From assembly GCA_029204225.1 (NCBI GenBank), contig CM055100.1, positions 64,439,592-64,503,591 on the forward strand: 64,000 nt of DNA, given 5' to 3'. The position numbers were made by a program, and so were the translations under genes. The stretch comes from Diphasiastrum complanatum. Its lineage: Eukaryota > Streptophyta > Lycopodiopsida > Lycopodiales > Lycopodiaceae. This document shows, one piece after another, positions 46,675 to 61,566 of this stretch (its first letter is position 1; each line of letters begins with the position of its first letter). The notes beneath the pieces were generated by a model. That model was not told where the DNA came from and searched no databases. It saw only the letters and a list, made by a program, of their open reading frames with translations.

Positions 46675-49600
46675 GGGAAGGATTCGGAATACTTTCGTCT
46701 ATGCTGTAAATTCTTTTTAAGACATGAAATAAGGGTTTAGCATCTCCTTGTATCTTTGATCTCCAATGAGTGATCTCTAGAGCAAAGAGATATCAGGGAA
46801 ATGCTGCTGTCAAAGCTAATCATTCGCAAATATCTGAAATAAGGGGACAATCAAAACCAATCTTGTCTCGCGAAACTTTGTCATATCATTATTTTTTGGC
46901 ATCAATTAGTCCTATCATTGAAGGAGAATTAATAAGATGCCGTGATTGCTGCTACAAACTACTCTCTCTTGTACTGATTATTGTTTCTTCATTTATAAAA
47001 TTATCAGACAGCTTCATTCGTTACGGCAACTGCAAAGGCTACTCTGGTGGACAACCTATGGCTCATACTTATACATAGATATGGATTTCAACTGCTTATA
47101 TGTGATTCTGTGAACTTGATGATTTTCCAGCAGCTGAGATAAAATAGGATCATCTTGCAGAGGTGTATCTTAAGCAAATCACAAGCCTTCCTTGCAAACA
47201 CCAATTAAAATACTGTACAAAACATGATCAGTGGCCATAAGGTAAAAGCTGCACAAGATTTTACAATTGAAATTCATTACAATCTAGTGCTCCTATCGTT
47301 GTAATAAAGACGCAAATTTTCAGTCTTAATTTGTAATCCCACCTGTTGCTGAGTATATACCACCTTGTGTCAGCTTACTGTGAGGGTTGATTAACGGATA
47401 CATTAACGTGTACATCACAAGAAGGACAGCATCTGTAGATGTACCTTCATTGACCAGTCTAGCTTCAAACTTACAAAATTATGAGGCGGACTGCATTAGC
47501 TTCACCAACTTGACGGAAATTACAACCGATCATCTTATCATGATTTTGCTGCTGCAGCGGATGCCTTGACCTGATCTGACATCTCAACTTTACTGACCAA
47601 CTGTACTCTGTCCATTCCGTGAAGAAATGATCACACCAGCTTGCCCGGCCTCTACCCTGGCTCACACCAGCTATATCTCAGATTGTCATGTTCTCATCTT
47701 TTGGCTTAAATGTCTTATACACCACACCCGAACTCTTAGTATCGATATATAATCGTTCATTTATATAAATGTTTCTCAACACAGCCTACCTATTCGAAAT
47801 TGATTAGTAATAAAGGGGAGAAAATAGAGATTTGAGAGACATGGAGGTGCAAGATGCCATTACAGCTTATAGGACTATGCCACTACCCTTATTACTGCAA
47901 TTGGCATAACCCTTGTCCCCGTCTTCAAGCCTGTTTCTTCTCTTGTTGTATGTCCTTATTTTTGTGGGCGATTGGATTCTGACTCCTGCTGATCCGAAGG
48001 AGTACAAAGGGATTCCTCCCTAGCTCACCACGTATTGCAGCAGTGACACCCATCAGACATCTCTCATCGGCTAACTATGACACCATCTCCTTTCGGATGT
48101 AGATCTGGATCGCTAGCTCTAACCAAGACAAATCAATCAAATAATTCTCTCTTTCTCTCTCCATCTTCATGACTGGTCATCCCTCTATGGTTTTGTATTA
48201 TGATGTTACATGGAATAAAAATCTAATTGGAGGGGTGGATAACTAGGTAACTCTTATTCCGTAGTCAACAAATTTTCTTTTGTTGAGTAAGGACACCAAC
48301 GATTCAAAATCTCCAAAAAAAAACTTTCAAATCTCCTTCCCTATTTTCATTGGTTGATTTCAACCATTTCATAGCTTAAATTTACATTCAATGAGTACCT
48401 TGCATTGAGGCTTGTGCCAAGAGCTTTTGCTATACCTATTCCTAATATTAAAATTGACGAAAAACACTTGTGCAGATTTTTTTTAAATTAAAGTCCTCAA
48501 TTGCATCTTAACTCCTTAATGTGGAAGTAATCTAACTCAGGAGTTAAAATTCTCATTGCATTGAAAATTTGAGTAATATTCATAAACTATCTATATAGTT
48601 GATAACATACCCGAGAAGAATTCTACCATGATTAATGATGAATTAACAACTTGCCCAGAAATCCTGATTCTATAAACTAGGATTCCATATAATTACCAAT
48701 TTAAATGTCCTTCACTAGTAGGAAATCACCAAATTTTCCACTCCAAAAAGAACTTCTTATGCCCATCTTAAGAAACAAAAAAATCCCATTCTTAGGTTAC
48801 TAGATTCACTAAAAAAATTGATTCCCTTACCAAACCCCCAACATTTCTCGGCACAACTACCAATTGCACTCTCATAAGCTAAATCTTGACCTTATGGCCA
48901 TGCAATCGTAACCTTGATTTCCCTTTCCACTCATACCAAAACATAGAGATTGTGAAGAAATAATTGGCATGCTTACAGTCAATAAAACGGTTGGGGAAGC
49001 CAATTCAAATGCCTGTCCCTTTTTTAGTACGTCTAGAAAACTCAAGAGGGCAATGGATACCAAGAAGTAGGTAGCTATGCTATGCTATCCAACACACACA
49101 GAGATCGCCTTGACATGGGGCCAAAACAATGATTTGCCCTTCACAATTATTTAATTCAAAAAAATTCTAATTAGAGGGAGATGACTATGTGAAGTAACTG
49201 CGAGAGCACCAACCAACACATGATATGACTGCAACTACTTGTGTGGTCATCACCCTCTTGATTGTTAGCATTAACATGTCTAGCAAGTTACGTAGGAGAG
49301 TGATTGATGTACATAAAGTCTTACATGCCACATACTCTTGACAATTACCAAATACATAAAGAATAGTTCTATTGCACTTATTCAACATGTTATGTAGGAG
49401 TGTGGTTGATGTACACAATTCTTATCCTCTTTTTGCATGACTACATTTGACATTTCAGTTTTCAACCTCCAACTTGCCTTATTATTCTTCTAAAATTTGA
49501 CTATAAAAGCTTTTTTCATTTAATGTATTGTTACTTGTAAATTGGTCGATTAAATTTGAAATCAACAAGTTTGAAAATGGAATTTGACCATTCTTTAATA

Positions 49601-50346
49601 ATGGACAATGGATGTACATTAAATCTTACTGGCCGCATACTCAAATGGGGGATCATAGAGTAATTGTGTAATGAAACTAAATTAAATAATCAGTTTGAAA
49701 CCACCATTTACAAAAATCACTTCAACAACTATATATATACTAGAGTATGCCAAAGTTCAAAACAAGTTCCCAACTCAAAAATTCAAGCAAGAATATGTGT
49801 ATCTAGGTTTTGTGATATACCCTTCTATCGATGAAAATCTATATTGATCAACCTAATCTTTGTATGTTTACTAGGTCTTGGAGAGGTCTATTCGACAAAA
49901 AGATAAATCGTTACAAAAGCTAAGATTTTTTTGGATGATTTGTGTGAGTGAATATGTTTTTTTCCAATCATATAGATTTCCTAGTTGTGTTATTTATTTT
50001 TTAGAAATGCCATTCTTATGGAATCAATTGAATATACAATATTTTTATTAGTTATGTAAGTAATCAACATATGCAGATAGTGAGAGAATATATGAAAGAT
50101 ATGTTTTAGTACAAAATCATAGTGAGATTATTCTTTTGTGGGGATCAATAATTTTGTTGAGTTTATTATGCATTCTTTTTCACTAGGTTCATTTGGTATA
50201 CTTAAACTAGAAGGTGAACATAGTACCATTTTTCACATCTACTCTAAACTTTGGCCTATGACCACCATACGTACATAGAATCCTTTGTAAAATTTAATTC
50301 ATTGACCCTGATAAGATTCAAAATGAATCTAAAATGTACTAGTGTT
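46675..50346. other. Intergenic sequence downstream of laccase
   Basis: I see no supported gene. AATAAG near 46727 could serve as a polyadenylation signal for the laccase. Between about 49270 and 49650 a phrase like TGATGTACATAAAGTCTTAC recurs three times in varied form. 49700-50340 is very AT-rich. Short frames here have no recognisable domain. Confidence 0.5.
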
Positions 50347-50351
50347 TTACA

Positions 50352-51324
50352 TGAAGAAACAAAACATTTCTATTTACAAAGCTTTGCTCAGCCCTCTGCC
50401 TAACGAAGATGTTTGCGAACACGAAAGTCAAGAGACACGAAGCACGAAAGTTTCGCGAACATCTGACGGGAAGACACGAACACGAAATATTCGCGAACGA
50501 GAATCTTTTGCGGTCCAACATGAGAAAAGTCAGACGGTGGAAATGAAACCAACGACGCGACACGAAAAATGTCGCGAAATCTTTTTTGCCCTCACGCTCC
50601 AAAGAGTACCAGCAAAGATCATGCAAGTACACATAAGTACAGATATATGATCTGATGGCATGACGTCAACAGATACACTCTAGGTCGTGGCTAATCTGCC
50701 ACTCTTGTAATTTCCTGATTAGTTGTAGATACTTAATCACTCTAATCTTAAAGTTACATAGAGCGACTATATACTTACTGGATGATACTTGACAAACACA
50801 GAAAAGTAGTCTGATGCTAGTAAGCAATCAAGACGAGATACTGACAAGAAGTCCGCCTGCGTGTGAGACGAGTTCTATGAGCAGGATCCATAGTGATCCA
50901 CATGTCTGCTAGTAAGCGAGACATCCACTCGTGAGAGAACTATATTTCTCTCACGCCAACGCATTGCGTGGATCTGCATGCAGTGCTTGAAGAATCAAAG
51001 AAAAGTCAATAGATGTTCTTGTAGCAATTGTGCACATGTCAATTTATGATGTATGATCTTGAATGCAAATGTGTCTGCTGTTATTCGTGTGTCTGATTCT
51101 CCCATTCATTTAATTCCGCACATTGGTTGAACTTGTTAAATGTTGCATTAATTTATAAAACGTAGATCAGCAGTGCCTGACTACATTCTAGAGGACTGTA
51201 GGAGTGATTCGGCTGGCAGTGTCCAGTGACTACATCTGAACGCCATCGAATGGCATTGAGTCGTGGTTGAATCGCTTTCACGACTGTTTCGTGACTGTCT
51301 CGCGAGCCTCTAGTACCTCCATCA
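50352..51324 (+). repeat. 5' LTR of copia B
   Basis: 973 bp, TG...CA ends. Rich in CACGAA and CGCGAA-type short motifs in the first 250 bp. It aligns end to end with 55524-56491. Confidence 0.93.
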
Positions 51325-51325
51325 G

Positions 51326-51338
51326 TGGTATCAGAGCC
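51326..51338 (+). other. tRNA-Met primer binding site of copia B
   Basis: TGGTATCAGAGCC, one base after the LTR end; standard for plant copia elements. Confidence 0.92.
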
Positions 51339-51439
51339 TACTTATTGTCATAATCTGATGTAGCCAAGAAGCTATCAGATCCAGGAGGCCAAGAACTCAA
51401 AGAAACAACCATCAACAAGAGAACAGACTCCAGAAGCAA

Positions 51440-52740
51440 TGGCTTCAATCAGCAGCATGCAGAGCAAGATCTGCATAATTCTTGATTCTTCAGAATCTAA
51501 CTTTCTAGCCTGAAAAGTTAAGACATCACTGATACTCAAGGGCGAAGGCCTATTTCCCTGGGTGGATGGCACATAAGAGATGCCTACGACATCAAACAAG
51601 GAGCTACGCGAGTGGAGAGAGAAAAACGACAAGGCAGTAGTCTTGCTATCATCTTTCATCGAAGATAGTCTCACACTTGATGTGGCTACACTCTCCAAAG
51701 TTAAGGAGATGTGGGATGCATTGCTCACAAGATTTCAGACGAAATCGAGAAGTCAAATCATGATGCTGGAAGATCAGCTGACAAATCTACAATGGGATGG
51801 GAAGGACCTCACTTCTTTCATAAGGAAGATGAAGGATCTATTCCTATCACTACACAACTCTAGAGCAGAGAACACGGTGTCAGCTGAGAAGTAGCTCACC
51901 TACTTGTTGAGAGCCTTACCTAGATCATTCTAGACGACGAGAACCCTGCTCGCAAAAGATCCTACCATGAACCTCGAAAAGGCGATTGTCGAGATTCGAG
52001 AGGAAGTCGAGGCCGGAGAACACCTTGATCACAAGGATGGTTCTGACCAGGCCCTCTACGACAACAAAAAAAAAATCCAAGAAACAATTTAAGCCTAAGA
52101 GAGAGTCGAACCAGAGGCAGGATCGTGATCATCAAGCAGAGGAGACCAGCAAAGGCAACTAGAAGAGCAAAGGGAGGTCGAAGCAACAAGGTGGAGAAAA
52201 AAAAAAAGTTAGATGCACAAAGAGATGGACATACAATTGATACATGCTGGCTCAATCCAAAGATTGAGTGTATTCACTGCCACAAGAAGGGTCATGCAGC
52301 CATGGATTGCCGCCAGAACCCAAGAAACAAATTAGCGCAGAATAGATAGGAGAACAGCAACAGTTCATCCTATGTCAAGGAGCCCGAGAGCTCGAAGATG
52401 GGTGAAGAAAGAACAAACAGAAACTGTCCGATCGCCTATATTTTTGTGAAGACGTGTGTGCAGCGTCAACATCTGACACACATGAGGTGATCCTAGATTC
52501 AGGAGCCACCTCGCACTTTGTGACATCAAGATGAATCATGTCTGATTTCAGAAGTGCAGATCCTTCAAGATTCATAGTTCTTGGAGATGGATCTAGACAT
52601 CAAGTGAACGATATTGGTTCACTATGGCTCAACACCAACGGCAGAGACAGACGACTCGAAGATGTTCTGTTCGTGCCTACTCTGCAATAAGACTTGCTTT
52701 CTGTAGCAAGAATAGCAGATGCAAGGATGCATGTGATGCA
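51440..52740 (+). pseudogene. Copia B gag and protease
   Basis: Gag reads open from 51580 to 51894 (EMWDALLTRFQTK), then meets stops (TAG near 51894 and near 51933). A first zinc knuckle is frameshifted within a run of A residues near 52200. A second (CHKKGHAAMDC, near 52280-52315) is intact. The protease motif LDSGATSHFV (near 52494) keeps DSG, but TGA follows within 30 bp. Another stop lies near 52688. The order is the same as in family A, which lets A's lesions be recognised. Not translatable as one protein. Confidence 0.85.
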
Positions 52741-52742
52741 AC

Positions 52743-53792
52743 GTGGTTGACGGCAGTACCAGTACTCTGATCGCTCAAGGCAAAAGGAAAGGAAATCTAT
52801 ATCATTTGAATGTACGCCTACCTGCAAATCAGATGCATCAGACTCATGATGACCAACCAAACACTCTGTGGCACAGAAGACTATGCCACATTAACTCAAT
52901 GGCACTTTACCAAGCAAGCCATCATGGAGCGATAACAGGGGTCAGCATCTCAAATGCAACCAGTTCAACCATCTGTGATGCATGTTTGAAGGGTAAGATG
53001 TCACGCACACCATTCATCAAAGACTCCTATAGAACGACCAAGATTCTAGAGTTAGTGCATTCTGACATCTGTGGACCTTTCAATGTGATCTCAATAGGAG
53101 GTTCAAAATATTATATAACCTTCATTGATGATTATAGCAAATTTTCCAGAGTGTATTTTATTCTAAATAAATCTGAAGCACTTAACAAATTCACAGAATA
53201 TGTGAATTGGACTGAGAGATGTACAGGCAGCAAAGTGAAGCAGATCAGAACAGATCGAGGTGGCGATTACATCTCGAATCACTTCACTGACTTCTGCAAT
53301 GATCGTGGCATCATTCATAGAAGGACTACAACCTACACACCGCAGCACAATGGTGTTGCTGAACGAAAGAATAGGACCCTGATGGAAGCATCCAGATGCA
53401 TGATGGCATACTCGAAGTCTCCAAGGGTACTGTGGGCTGAAGCAGTAGCTACAGCCGCATACATCCAGAATAGAGCAGGCAAGTTTGGTGTCCCTCACAC
53501 GACACCACATGAGCTATGGTGGGGTAGAAAACCCAACTTGTCTCATGTCAGAATATTTGGCTATGCAACTTATGCACATATTCTTGATAAGCTTCAAAAG
53601 AAGCTTGATGAGAAAGCCGAGCAGGGATTTCTGGTAGGTTATGACAACAACTCGTCATACTACAAAGTCTACATGCCAGACACGAACACTGTGAAAACAG
53701 TGAGAGATGTCAGATTTGATGAGAGCAGGACAATGGCCAATGATGATCCTGTCAGCTATGAAGTTTTCAGTACTATGACCTGCCGTCAGTGA
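52743..53792 (+). pseudogene. Copia B integrase region
   Basis: A 349-codon open frame covers GAG-preintegrase (LWHRRLCH, near 52869), the zinc motif end (CDAC, near 52975), and the complete integrase core. D-D-E residues are in HSDICGP (53060), TDRGGDY (53250) and VAERKNRT (53355). The C-terminal region includes GFLVGYDNNSSYYKVY. This domain joins element DNA to the target. It is the most intact enzyme domain in the element. It ends at a frameshift before the RT linker. Confidence 0.9.
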
Positions 53793-55477
<1,685 letters not shown>

Positions 55478-55523
55478 AGGAATAGTCTTGGGATCGTAAA
55501 GCTATCATGCCTTGAAAGGGAGC

Positions 55524-56491
55524 TGAAGAAACAAAACGTTTCTATTTACAAAGCTTTGCTAGCTTTCAGCCCTCTGCCTGACAAAGATGTTCGCAAACAC
55601 GAAAGTCAAGAGACACGAAGCACAAAAGTTTCGCGAACACCTGACGGAAAGACACGAACACGAAAGATTCGCGAACGAAAATCTTTTGCGGTCCAACACG
55701 AGAAAGTCAGATGACGGAAATGAAACCAACGACGCAACACAAAAAACGTCACGAAATCTTTTCTGTTCTCACACTCCAATGAGTACCAGCAAAGATCATG
55801 CAAGTACCCAGAAGTACAGATATCTGATCTGATGGCATGACGTCAGCAGATACACTCTAGGTTGTGGCTAATCTACCACTCTTGTAATTTCCTAATTAGT
55901 TGTAGATACTTAATCACTCTAATCTTAAAGTTACATAGAGCGACTATATACTTACTAAATGATACTTGACAAACACAGAAAAGTAGTCTGATGCTAGTAA
56001 GCAAACAGGATGAAATGCTGACAAGAAATTTGCCTGCGTGTGAGACGAGTTTTGTGAGCAGGATCCATAGTGATCGACAAGTTCGCTAGTAAGCAAGACA
56101 TCCACTCGTGAGAAAACTGTATTTCTCTCACGCCAAAACACTGCGTGGATCTGCATGCAGTGCTTGAAGAATCAAAGAAAAATCAATAGATGATCTTGTA
56201 GCAATTGTGCACATGTCAATTTATGATGTATGATCTTGAATGCAAATGTGTCTGCTGTTATTTGTGTGTTTGATTCTCCCATTCATTTAATTCCGCACAT
56301 TGGTTGAACTTGTTAAATGTTGTATTAATTTATAAAATGTAGATCAGCAGTGCCTGACTACATTATGGAGGACTGTAGGAGTGATTCGGCTGGTAGTGTC
56401 CAGTGACCACATCTGAACTGCATCCGAATCGCAAGGAGTCGTGGTTGAATCGCTTTCGCGACCCTCTCACGAACCTCTATTACCTCCATCA
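55524..56491 (+). repeat. 3' LTR of copia B
   Basis: 968 bp, the partner of 50352-51324, followed by the TTACA duplication. Confidence 0.93.
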
Positions 56492-56496
56492 TTACA

Positions 56497-56741
56497 TGAG
56501 TAAAGAAGTAAGTACACCTAGAAATTTTGAGATTTATATACCTTCAACAACTAGCTTGAGTGAATGATATTACGTTTGATGATGGAAAGGCCAATTCCTT
56601 CTAGCAATGTATTAGGATCACAACCTTGTGGCACATTTGGTTAGATAGAAATAGTAGAGAACTTGGGAATGGTGATTTCTACATCTCCCCTCTACTCCTC
56701 TTTAAAGAGAATGATAAGCTTATGCTTCTTTAAGTTTTGTT
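56497..56741. other. Short flank between copia B and family F
   Basis: About 245 bp of unassigned sequence. It is the right-hand half of the site into which copia B inserted. No gene is visible. Confidence 0.6.
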
Positions 56742-59645
56742 GATTCTCCGTATTTTGTAAAAAGTCTATAATCTATAGTCAATTTTATTCGAGAAAAAAA
56801 AAAAAAAAAAAAAAAAAGCTACCCTTGTATACTTTAAAGTTAGTTGGTTAGATAGGCAATGTGATGAGAATTCACAAAATATTGTTTGTTTGTACATGTA
56901 TTCCCTATAAGACATATACTTTTTGAGTCATTAAATATTCATCGAGAATGGTACGTGCATAGAAAATATAATTCTTCAAGTTGGTGGAAAATTATTTTCC
57001 AAATGAGAAAAAATCATTTTTTTAGTAAAAGTATCCTAAAGAGCTTTATCAAATGTCGATGACTAACAACACCAAATTCTAGTGTTATGAAAGATATCTA
57101 GATTATTTCTAGATTGAAAATTCAAAAATCTTTTGTGGTTAAAGGTAGATAATATAAAAATTGTTTTGGTATGCTTTTTATCTTTGACTACAAAATGGAA
57201 CATAGGATTAAAATAACTGATATTTTATGATACAAGTCTAGGTTAAGAAAGATTCTTGAAGTCCAAAACTTTCTTGATGAAAGAGACTTGCATTTCCTTG
57301 AGTTGGATGTTATACCTTCAAGTGTTCTCTAATAATTATATGTGACTTGAAAACTCAAAAATTTTTGTTGACAATACACTTTTCTATGACTAGAGAATTG
57401 TGTGTATTATTAGAGGATTATCATTCTTATAAATAATGAGTGATTCTTGTTTTTTTATGAAATTTGCTTTCCTTCTTTTTTTATGGATAGAACTAGTGTA
57501 ATGGGAGAAGAATGTTATGTCGTTAACCTATTATTAAGATAAAAAAAATGTCGTTAGGTAGGGTAGTGAGGCCTCAAGGTGACATATCAATAACTAAGGC
57601 CTCATAATTCCATGTAGATACCAAAAATACTTAATTCATATTAAGGACTCATCCAATATTGAGACACATGTGGAGCAGTACATGGTGTGTGTCATATGCG
57701 TGAATGACTATTAGTTGTTATTGGAGTTAACTCCGATTAGCATGGGGATTGCATGGGCACATGCACATGCTTCTAGGGTCTATATTTCTTGGTAGGACAG
57801 ACAGGGAGGTCGACTTTGTTGGTTGGATAGTCGAGATGAAGTGCTAGGAATTGTTTACACATGTTCGACACAGATGTATGATTCAAGTGTCCTAATATGC
57901 GATCCCATAGTAATGCTTTTTTGACAAGAACAGAGGTTTTCAAGGCCTGACAGTGTCAGAATAACAATGTGCTAGTCTATATAAGTATCAATGCCTCTTG
58001 CCGAGTGCAAGGATCTTATTTGTCCTATCTATAATTCAGCATTGATCATACTCAAACTCTACCCTATGACCTAATTCAGTGATTCTACTTAATGACAACA
58101 AATTTATAGAGAGTTTAGGTACATAGAAAACATTTGACAGTAGGTTAAATTGATCATGTTGGAACATCAGTCTTACAAGGCCTTCACCTTTGATAGTGTG
58201 TATGCTATCGTCGCCAAAATGAACGTATTTCTTTGTACTGTAAGGCGTATAGGAGTGAAAATGTTCATATGCTTTTGGTTTTTGACCATAAATGCTCCTT
58301 CATCTGTGTCGAGTTCAGATATGATGATGTGACTGGATTCGCGTGTTGATCTAGTTGTTTGCTAGCATTCTTTGTTTTTAATACTGCAGCAATCCTGGAT
58401 CTCATGATTAGTGCATTTACAATACTTACAGAACATCTATTTTTTCGACTGATTTGATAATTGCTCTTGACGTTACATCGGTTTTTGACTTGATGCGGAC
58501 TGCTTAGAGCTTTTCTGCTTTTGTTGTTTTGAGCCTTTATTGACATATAGAGCATGAGATGATAAAGTCAATTAAATGTCTTCACTTCTTTGATTGTCTT
58601 CTTGCAACAACATAGTGATAACTTTAGTGAGAGTTAAATATGAGTGTGTCACAGTTTTCATACGTAGAGGGCAAGCTTGAAAGCAATGTCATAATTACGT
58701 CTTGATCGTCGATGATCGATCCGATAGCAGCCATCTATTGCAAGAGATTCTTGAACTGGTTAACGTGATTCTGAAGTGAATCACCATTCGACATCTTGAG
58801 AGTGAAGAATTTTCTTCTTAGAAGTACCTTGTGTTAGCTGATGCCATGCCTCGAGGTGTCAATGCAGAACCTCTCCACTCAAAAGTGCTTCTAGGAGAGA
58901 TAAAGTTGAAAGCCGAGTATGAGAGCACGAGAATTGTTAGTGCTAGGCTAAAATATCCGATTGTGAGTCCCGTACGTCCCGAAAGATGGATAGCATGTGG
59001 GAGCTAGCAAATTAGATTATCTCAACTTGAATTATGTTTTTAAAATAAAGAGGCCTCCTATTATCAAGTAAGAGGTGGAACTCAAATCATTATAGATTGG
59101 AGCTCACTCAGTTGCAAGAGGTGGACTCCAAAATAATATCTAATGGGGTTCAACAACTCGTGGCTATAGATAGAGGCCTCCACCACGAGTTCCAAAGCAT
59201 GTAATATGTACTGAAATGCTGCTGTTCTTTGGATTGAAGATTATTCTATTTGCATTTCCTTCCATGCTCCATCTTTATGCATTTTTGTTTGAATACTGAT
59301 GTATGAATGTGCTTGTTCATGCTTTCTTCTCTTAAGAATTGGTTTGGGATTAGCATCAAGTAGATGTGCAGGACTTGGAAATTGATCTACTATTCTACTG
59401 ATTTATGATGTTTCCTATTTTCGACTCCCTGGGGAGTTTTTGTTACAAATGTTGAGTGAAAATTGTAGCAAGAACTTTGTAGGATTTTCAGTTGTTTTGT
59501 TAAAGTTGTGTTGATGAATCTATGATTTTAGTAGGAGCAGGATTAGTTTAATTCCCCGTTCTTTGAGTAGAGTAGTTTAGGAATATTCTGCAATCTATAA
59601 AACTAAAGAAAGAACTGAAGCACTTGGTAGAGCAGTAAAAAAATC
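56742..59645 (-). mobile_element. Copia family F fragment, downstream copy
   Basis: Inverse of 21545-24392 over its whole length. On the minus strand it carries the Gag remnant (about 58860-58600), the zinc knuckle (about 58450-58410) and the preintegrase segment (about 58160-58110). An A24-like homopolymer at about 56794-56817 is longer than in the spacer copy. It has its own point changes (for example in the Gag to zinc-knuckle region). As in the spacer copy, nothing beyond preintegrase remains. Confidence 0.75.
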
Positions 59646-60060
59646 GAGTTCCTGACATGTTCTAAATCCAAGTTGAGCATCCATTGTCAATTAAGGATCA
59701 AAATCAGGTCATAGTTGTGCCTCTGACAAACAGGTACAACACCATCATACTTCCATTGTATTGCAGACAGATCGGATAAGAAGCCATCTATGGCTGAAGC
59801 CATTGTAAATCCGATTCTGTATTGAACAATAGCTATTTGAACACCCATAGAATATCCGAGTTTCAACTAACTATTATATCACTGCTATATCACCACTATA
59901 CTATAGAAGAAATCAGTACACAACTATCCCTCCTGCATCCCACAACCACTTACAACACAAAAAAAATCGGTCCGACGATTCCATCTGAAGATTACATCCG
60001 ATGTTTGTTAAAAACAAAAAACAAAAACAAAAAAAAAAAAACACCAAAACACACAAACAA
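59646..60060. other. Unassigned AT-rich sequence
   Basis: I see no gene or terminus. It includes A-rich runs at 60010-60045. It follows directly the end of homology with the spacer. Confidence 0.5.
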
Positions 60061-60880
60061 CAAATTTTTTTTCAGATACTTGCATCTGTTTCTCTTTTCT
60101 CAAATTAGTATTCTCTATTTTTCGAGATTTTGGGATTTTTTTTTTCCATCCGACAAGTTTTCAAATCCTTCCTGTTTTTTCAACTTTTGAAATCCTTCCT
60201 GTTTTTTTGAGTTTTGGGATAATTCTCATTTTTTTAAGTTTTTGTATCTTTCCTATTTTTCGAGTTCCTAAGATTTTGAACTTTTTTCTCCATCAGACGA
60301 GTTTTTTAATCTTTTCTCTTTTTCAAGTTTTTGAGATTCTCAGGTTTCTTCAACAAAAAATTTCGATCTGACGTGCATTCAACGACCACCTCACAAGAAC
60401 AAATCTATCCAAAAGTTGCACCCGTCAAAATTCCACTTTTTGCATTTTCGAGATTTTTGAGTCTCAAATTTTTTCGAGTTTTTTCAAAAAAAAATTGTGT
60501 CCGACGATTTCATCCGACAAACTGCACAACAAACTAGAAAAATTCGAAAATCTAAAAACTCGAAAAAAATTAACTCAAAAAATTTGAAAATCCAAAAAAC
60601 TCAAAAAATTCAGAAAATCCGAAAATCTCAAAAATTGAAAAATCTTAGAATGTCGAGAATTCGAAAAAACTGTCGGATTTGGATTGTCGGATGCAAAATC
60701 GTCGGATGCAATTTTAAAAAAAAAAACAATTTTAGCTTTTTACTGGTGGTCGAATACAATCGTCGAACACAATCAATTTTTGATAAAAATTCAAAAAAGT
60801 GGAAAATTCGAGAATGTCAGAAATTCCAAAAATTCGTCAGATGGAAACGTCAGAAAGTTTTTTGTAGGTCGTCGGATGTA
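60061..60880. repeat. AT-rich tract with a strand-bias switch
   Basis: 60061-60500 is T-rich and dotted with CGAG/TCGAG, TTTTGG and CATCCGAC. From about 60535 to 60810 it is A-rich with ACTCGAAAA and GTCGGATG, roughly the reverse complement of the first half. GTCGGATG-like words recur at least five times after 60660. Apparent frames are low-complexity (Lys/Asn/Ile or Phe/Ser) and not convincing. It ends at the gypsy integrase fragment, as a similar tract does at 32500-32995. Confidence 0.6.
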
Positions 60881-60881
60881 A

Positions 60882-61480
60882 TTGTCAGAGAAAGTCACAC
60901 GAAAAACAGATGCAAAGTCCGTAGCACGCTTCCTCTATGAAAACATCATCACTAGATTTGGTTGTCCAATAGAGCTTGTCAGTAATCGAGGTTCTCACTT
61001 CCTTAATGAAGTAATCAATAGTTTACTGACTCATTATTTCGTTATCCATGGAAAGGGTACCCCGTGTTATCCTAGATGCAATGGATTAGCTGAGTTTACG
61101 AATAAAACGATATGTAAAATCTTAACCAAGATAGTGAAAACCAGTTGATCAGACTGGAAAACAAAGTTATTCTCTGCTATCTGGGCATATCGCACAAAGC
61201 CAAAGTAAGCCACGGATTGAAAAACACCGTTTGAACTGATATATGGCCAAGAGGCTGTTATGCCAGTAGAATTTTTAATTTCGTCCTTACACGTCACTTT
61301 AGCTTATGCCACTGACTTGTGTGATGATAATGCTTATCAACACCAAGTTCAGAATCAATTTTTCACGTTTACAAAATTGTGTGAGACACGACATATATCC
61401 TATCATGCACAATTAATCCACAAACGACGATAGAAGGCCTGGCATGATCGTCGTGTCTTGGATGGCAAAACTTTGGACCA
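60882..61480 (+). pseudogene. Gypsy integrase fragment
   Basis: Integrase core sequence: FGCPIELVSNRGSHFLNE, where the second catalytic Asp (usually SDQG or SDRG) is Asn, then GLAEFTNKTI holding the Glu. After a stop near 61146, WAYRTKPK and TPFELIYGQEAVMPVEF continue to the C-terminal region. It resembles the gypsy D integrase in the right arm (RYGCPLELVSDQGTHFLND) and supplies the part deleted there. No LTR or other domain is attached. Confidence 0.85.
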
Positions 61481-61566
61481 AATTTGCAAAGTCATCTCCT
61501 AGACCATGAAGGACAATTTGTACAATCTCCATCATGAATCTTCTCTCCAATGGAAGCCAACTCCCT

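Noticed and set aside
46770-47078. A 102-codon frame downstream of laccase
   Set aside because: No domain, no coding-like composition; its frame is not linked to the laccase exons.
60497-60940. A Lys/Asn/Ile-rich 147-codon frame
   Set aside because: Low-complexity translation of an A-rich tract; only its extreme end touches the gypsy integrase fragment, in another frame.
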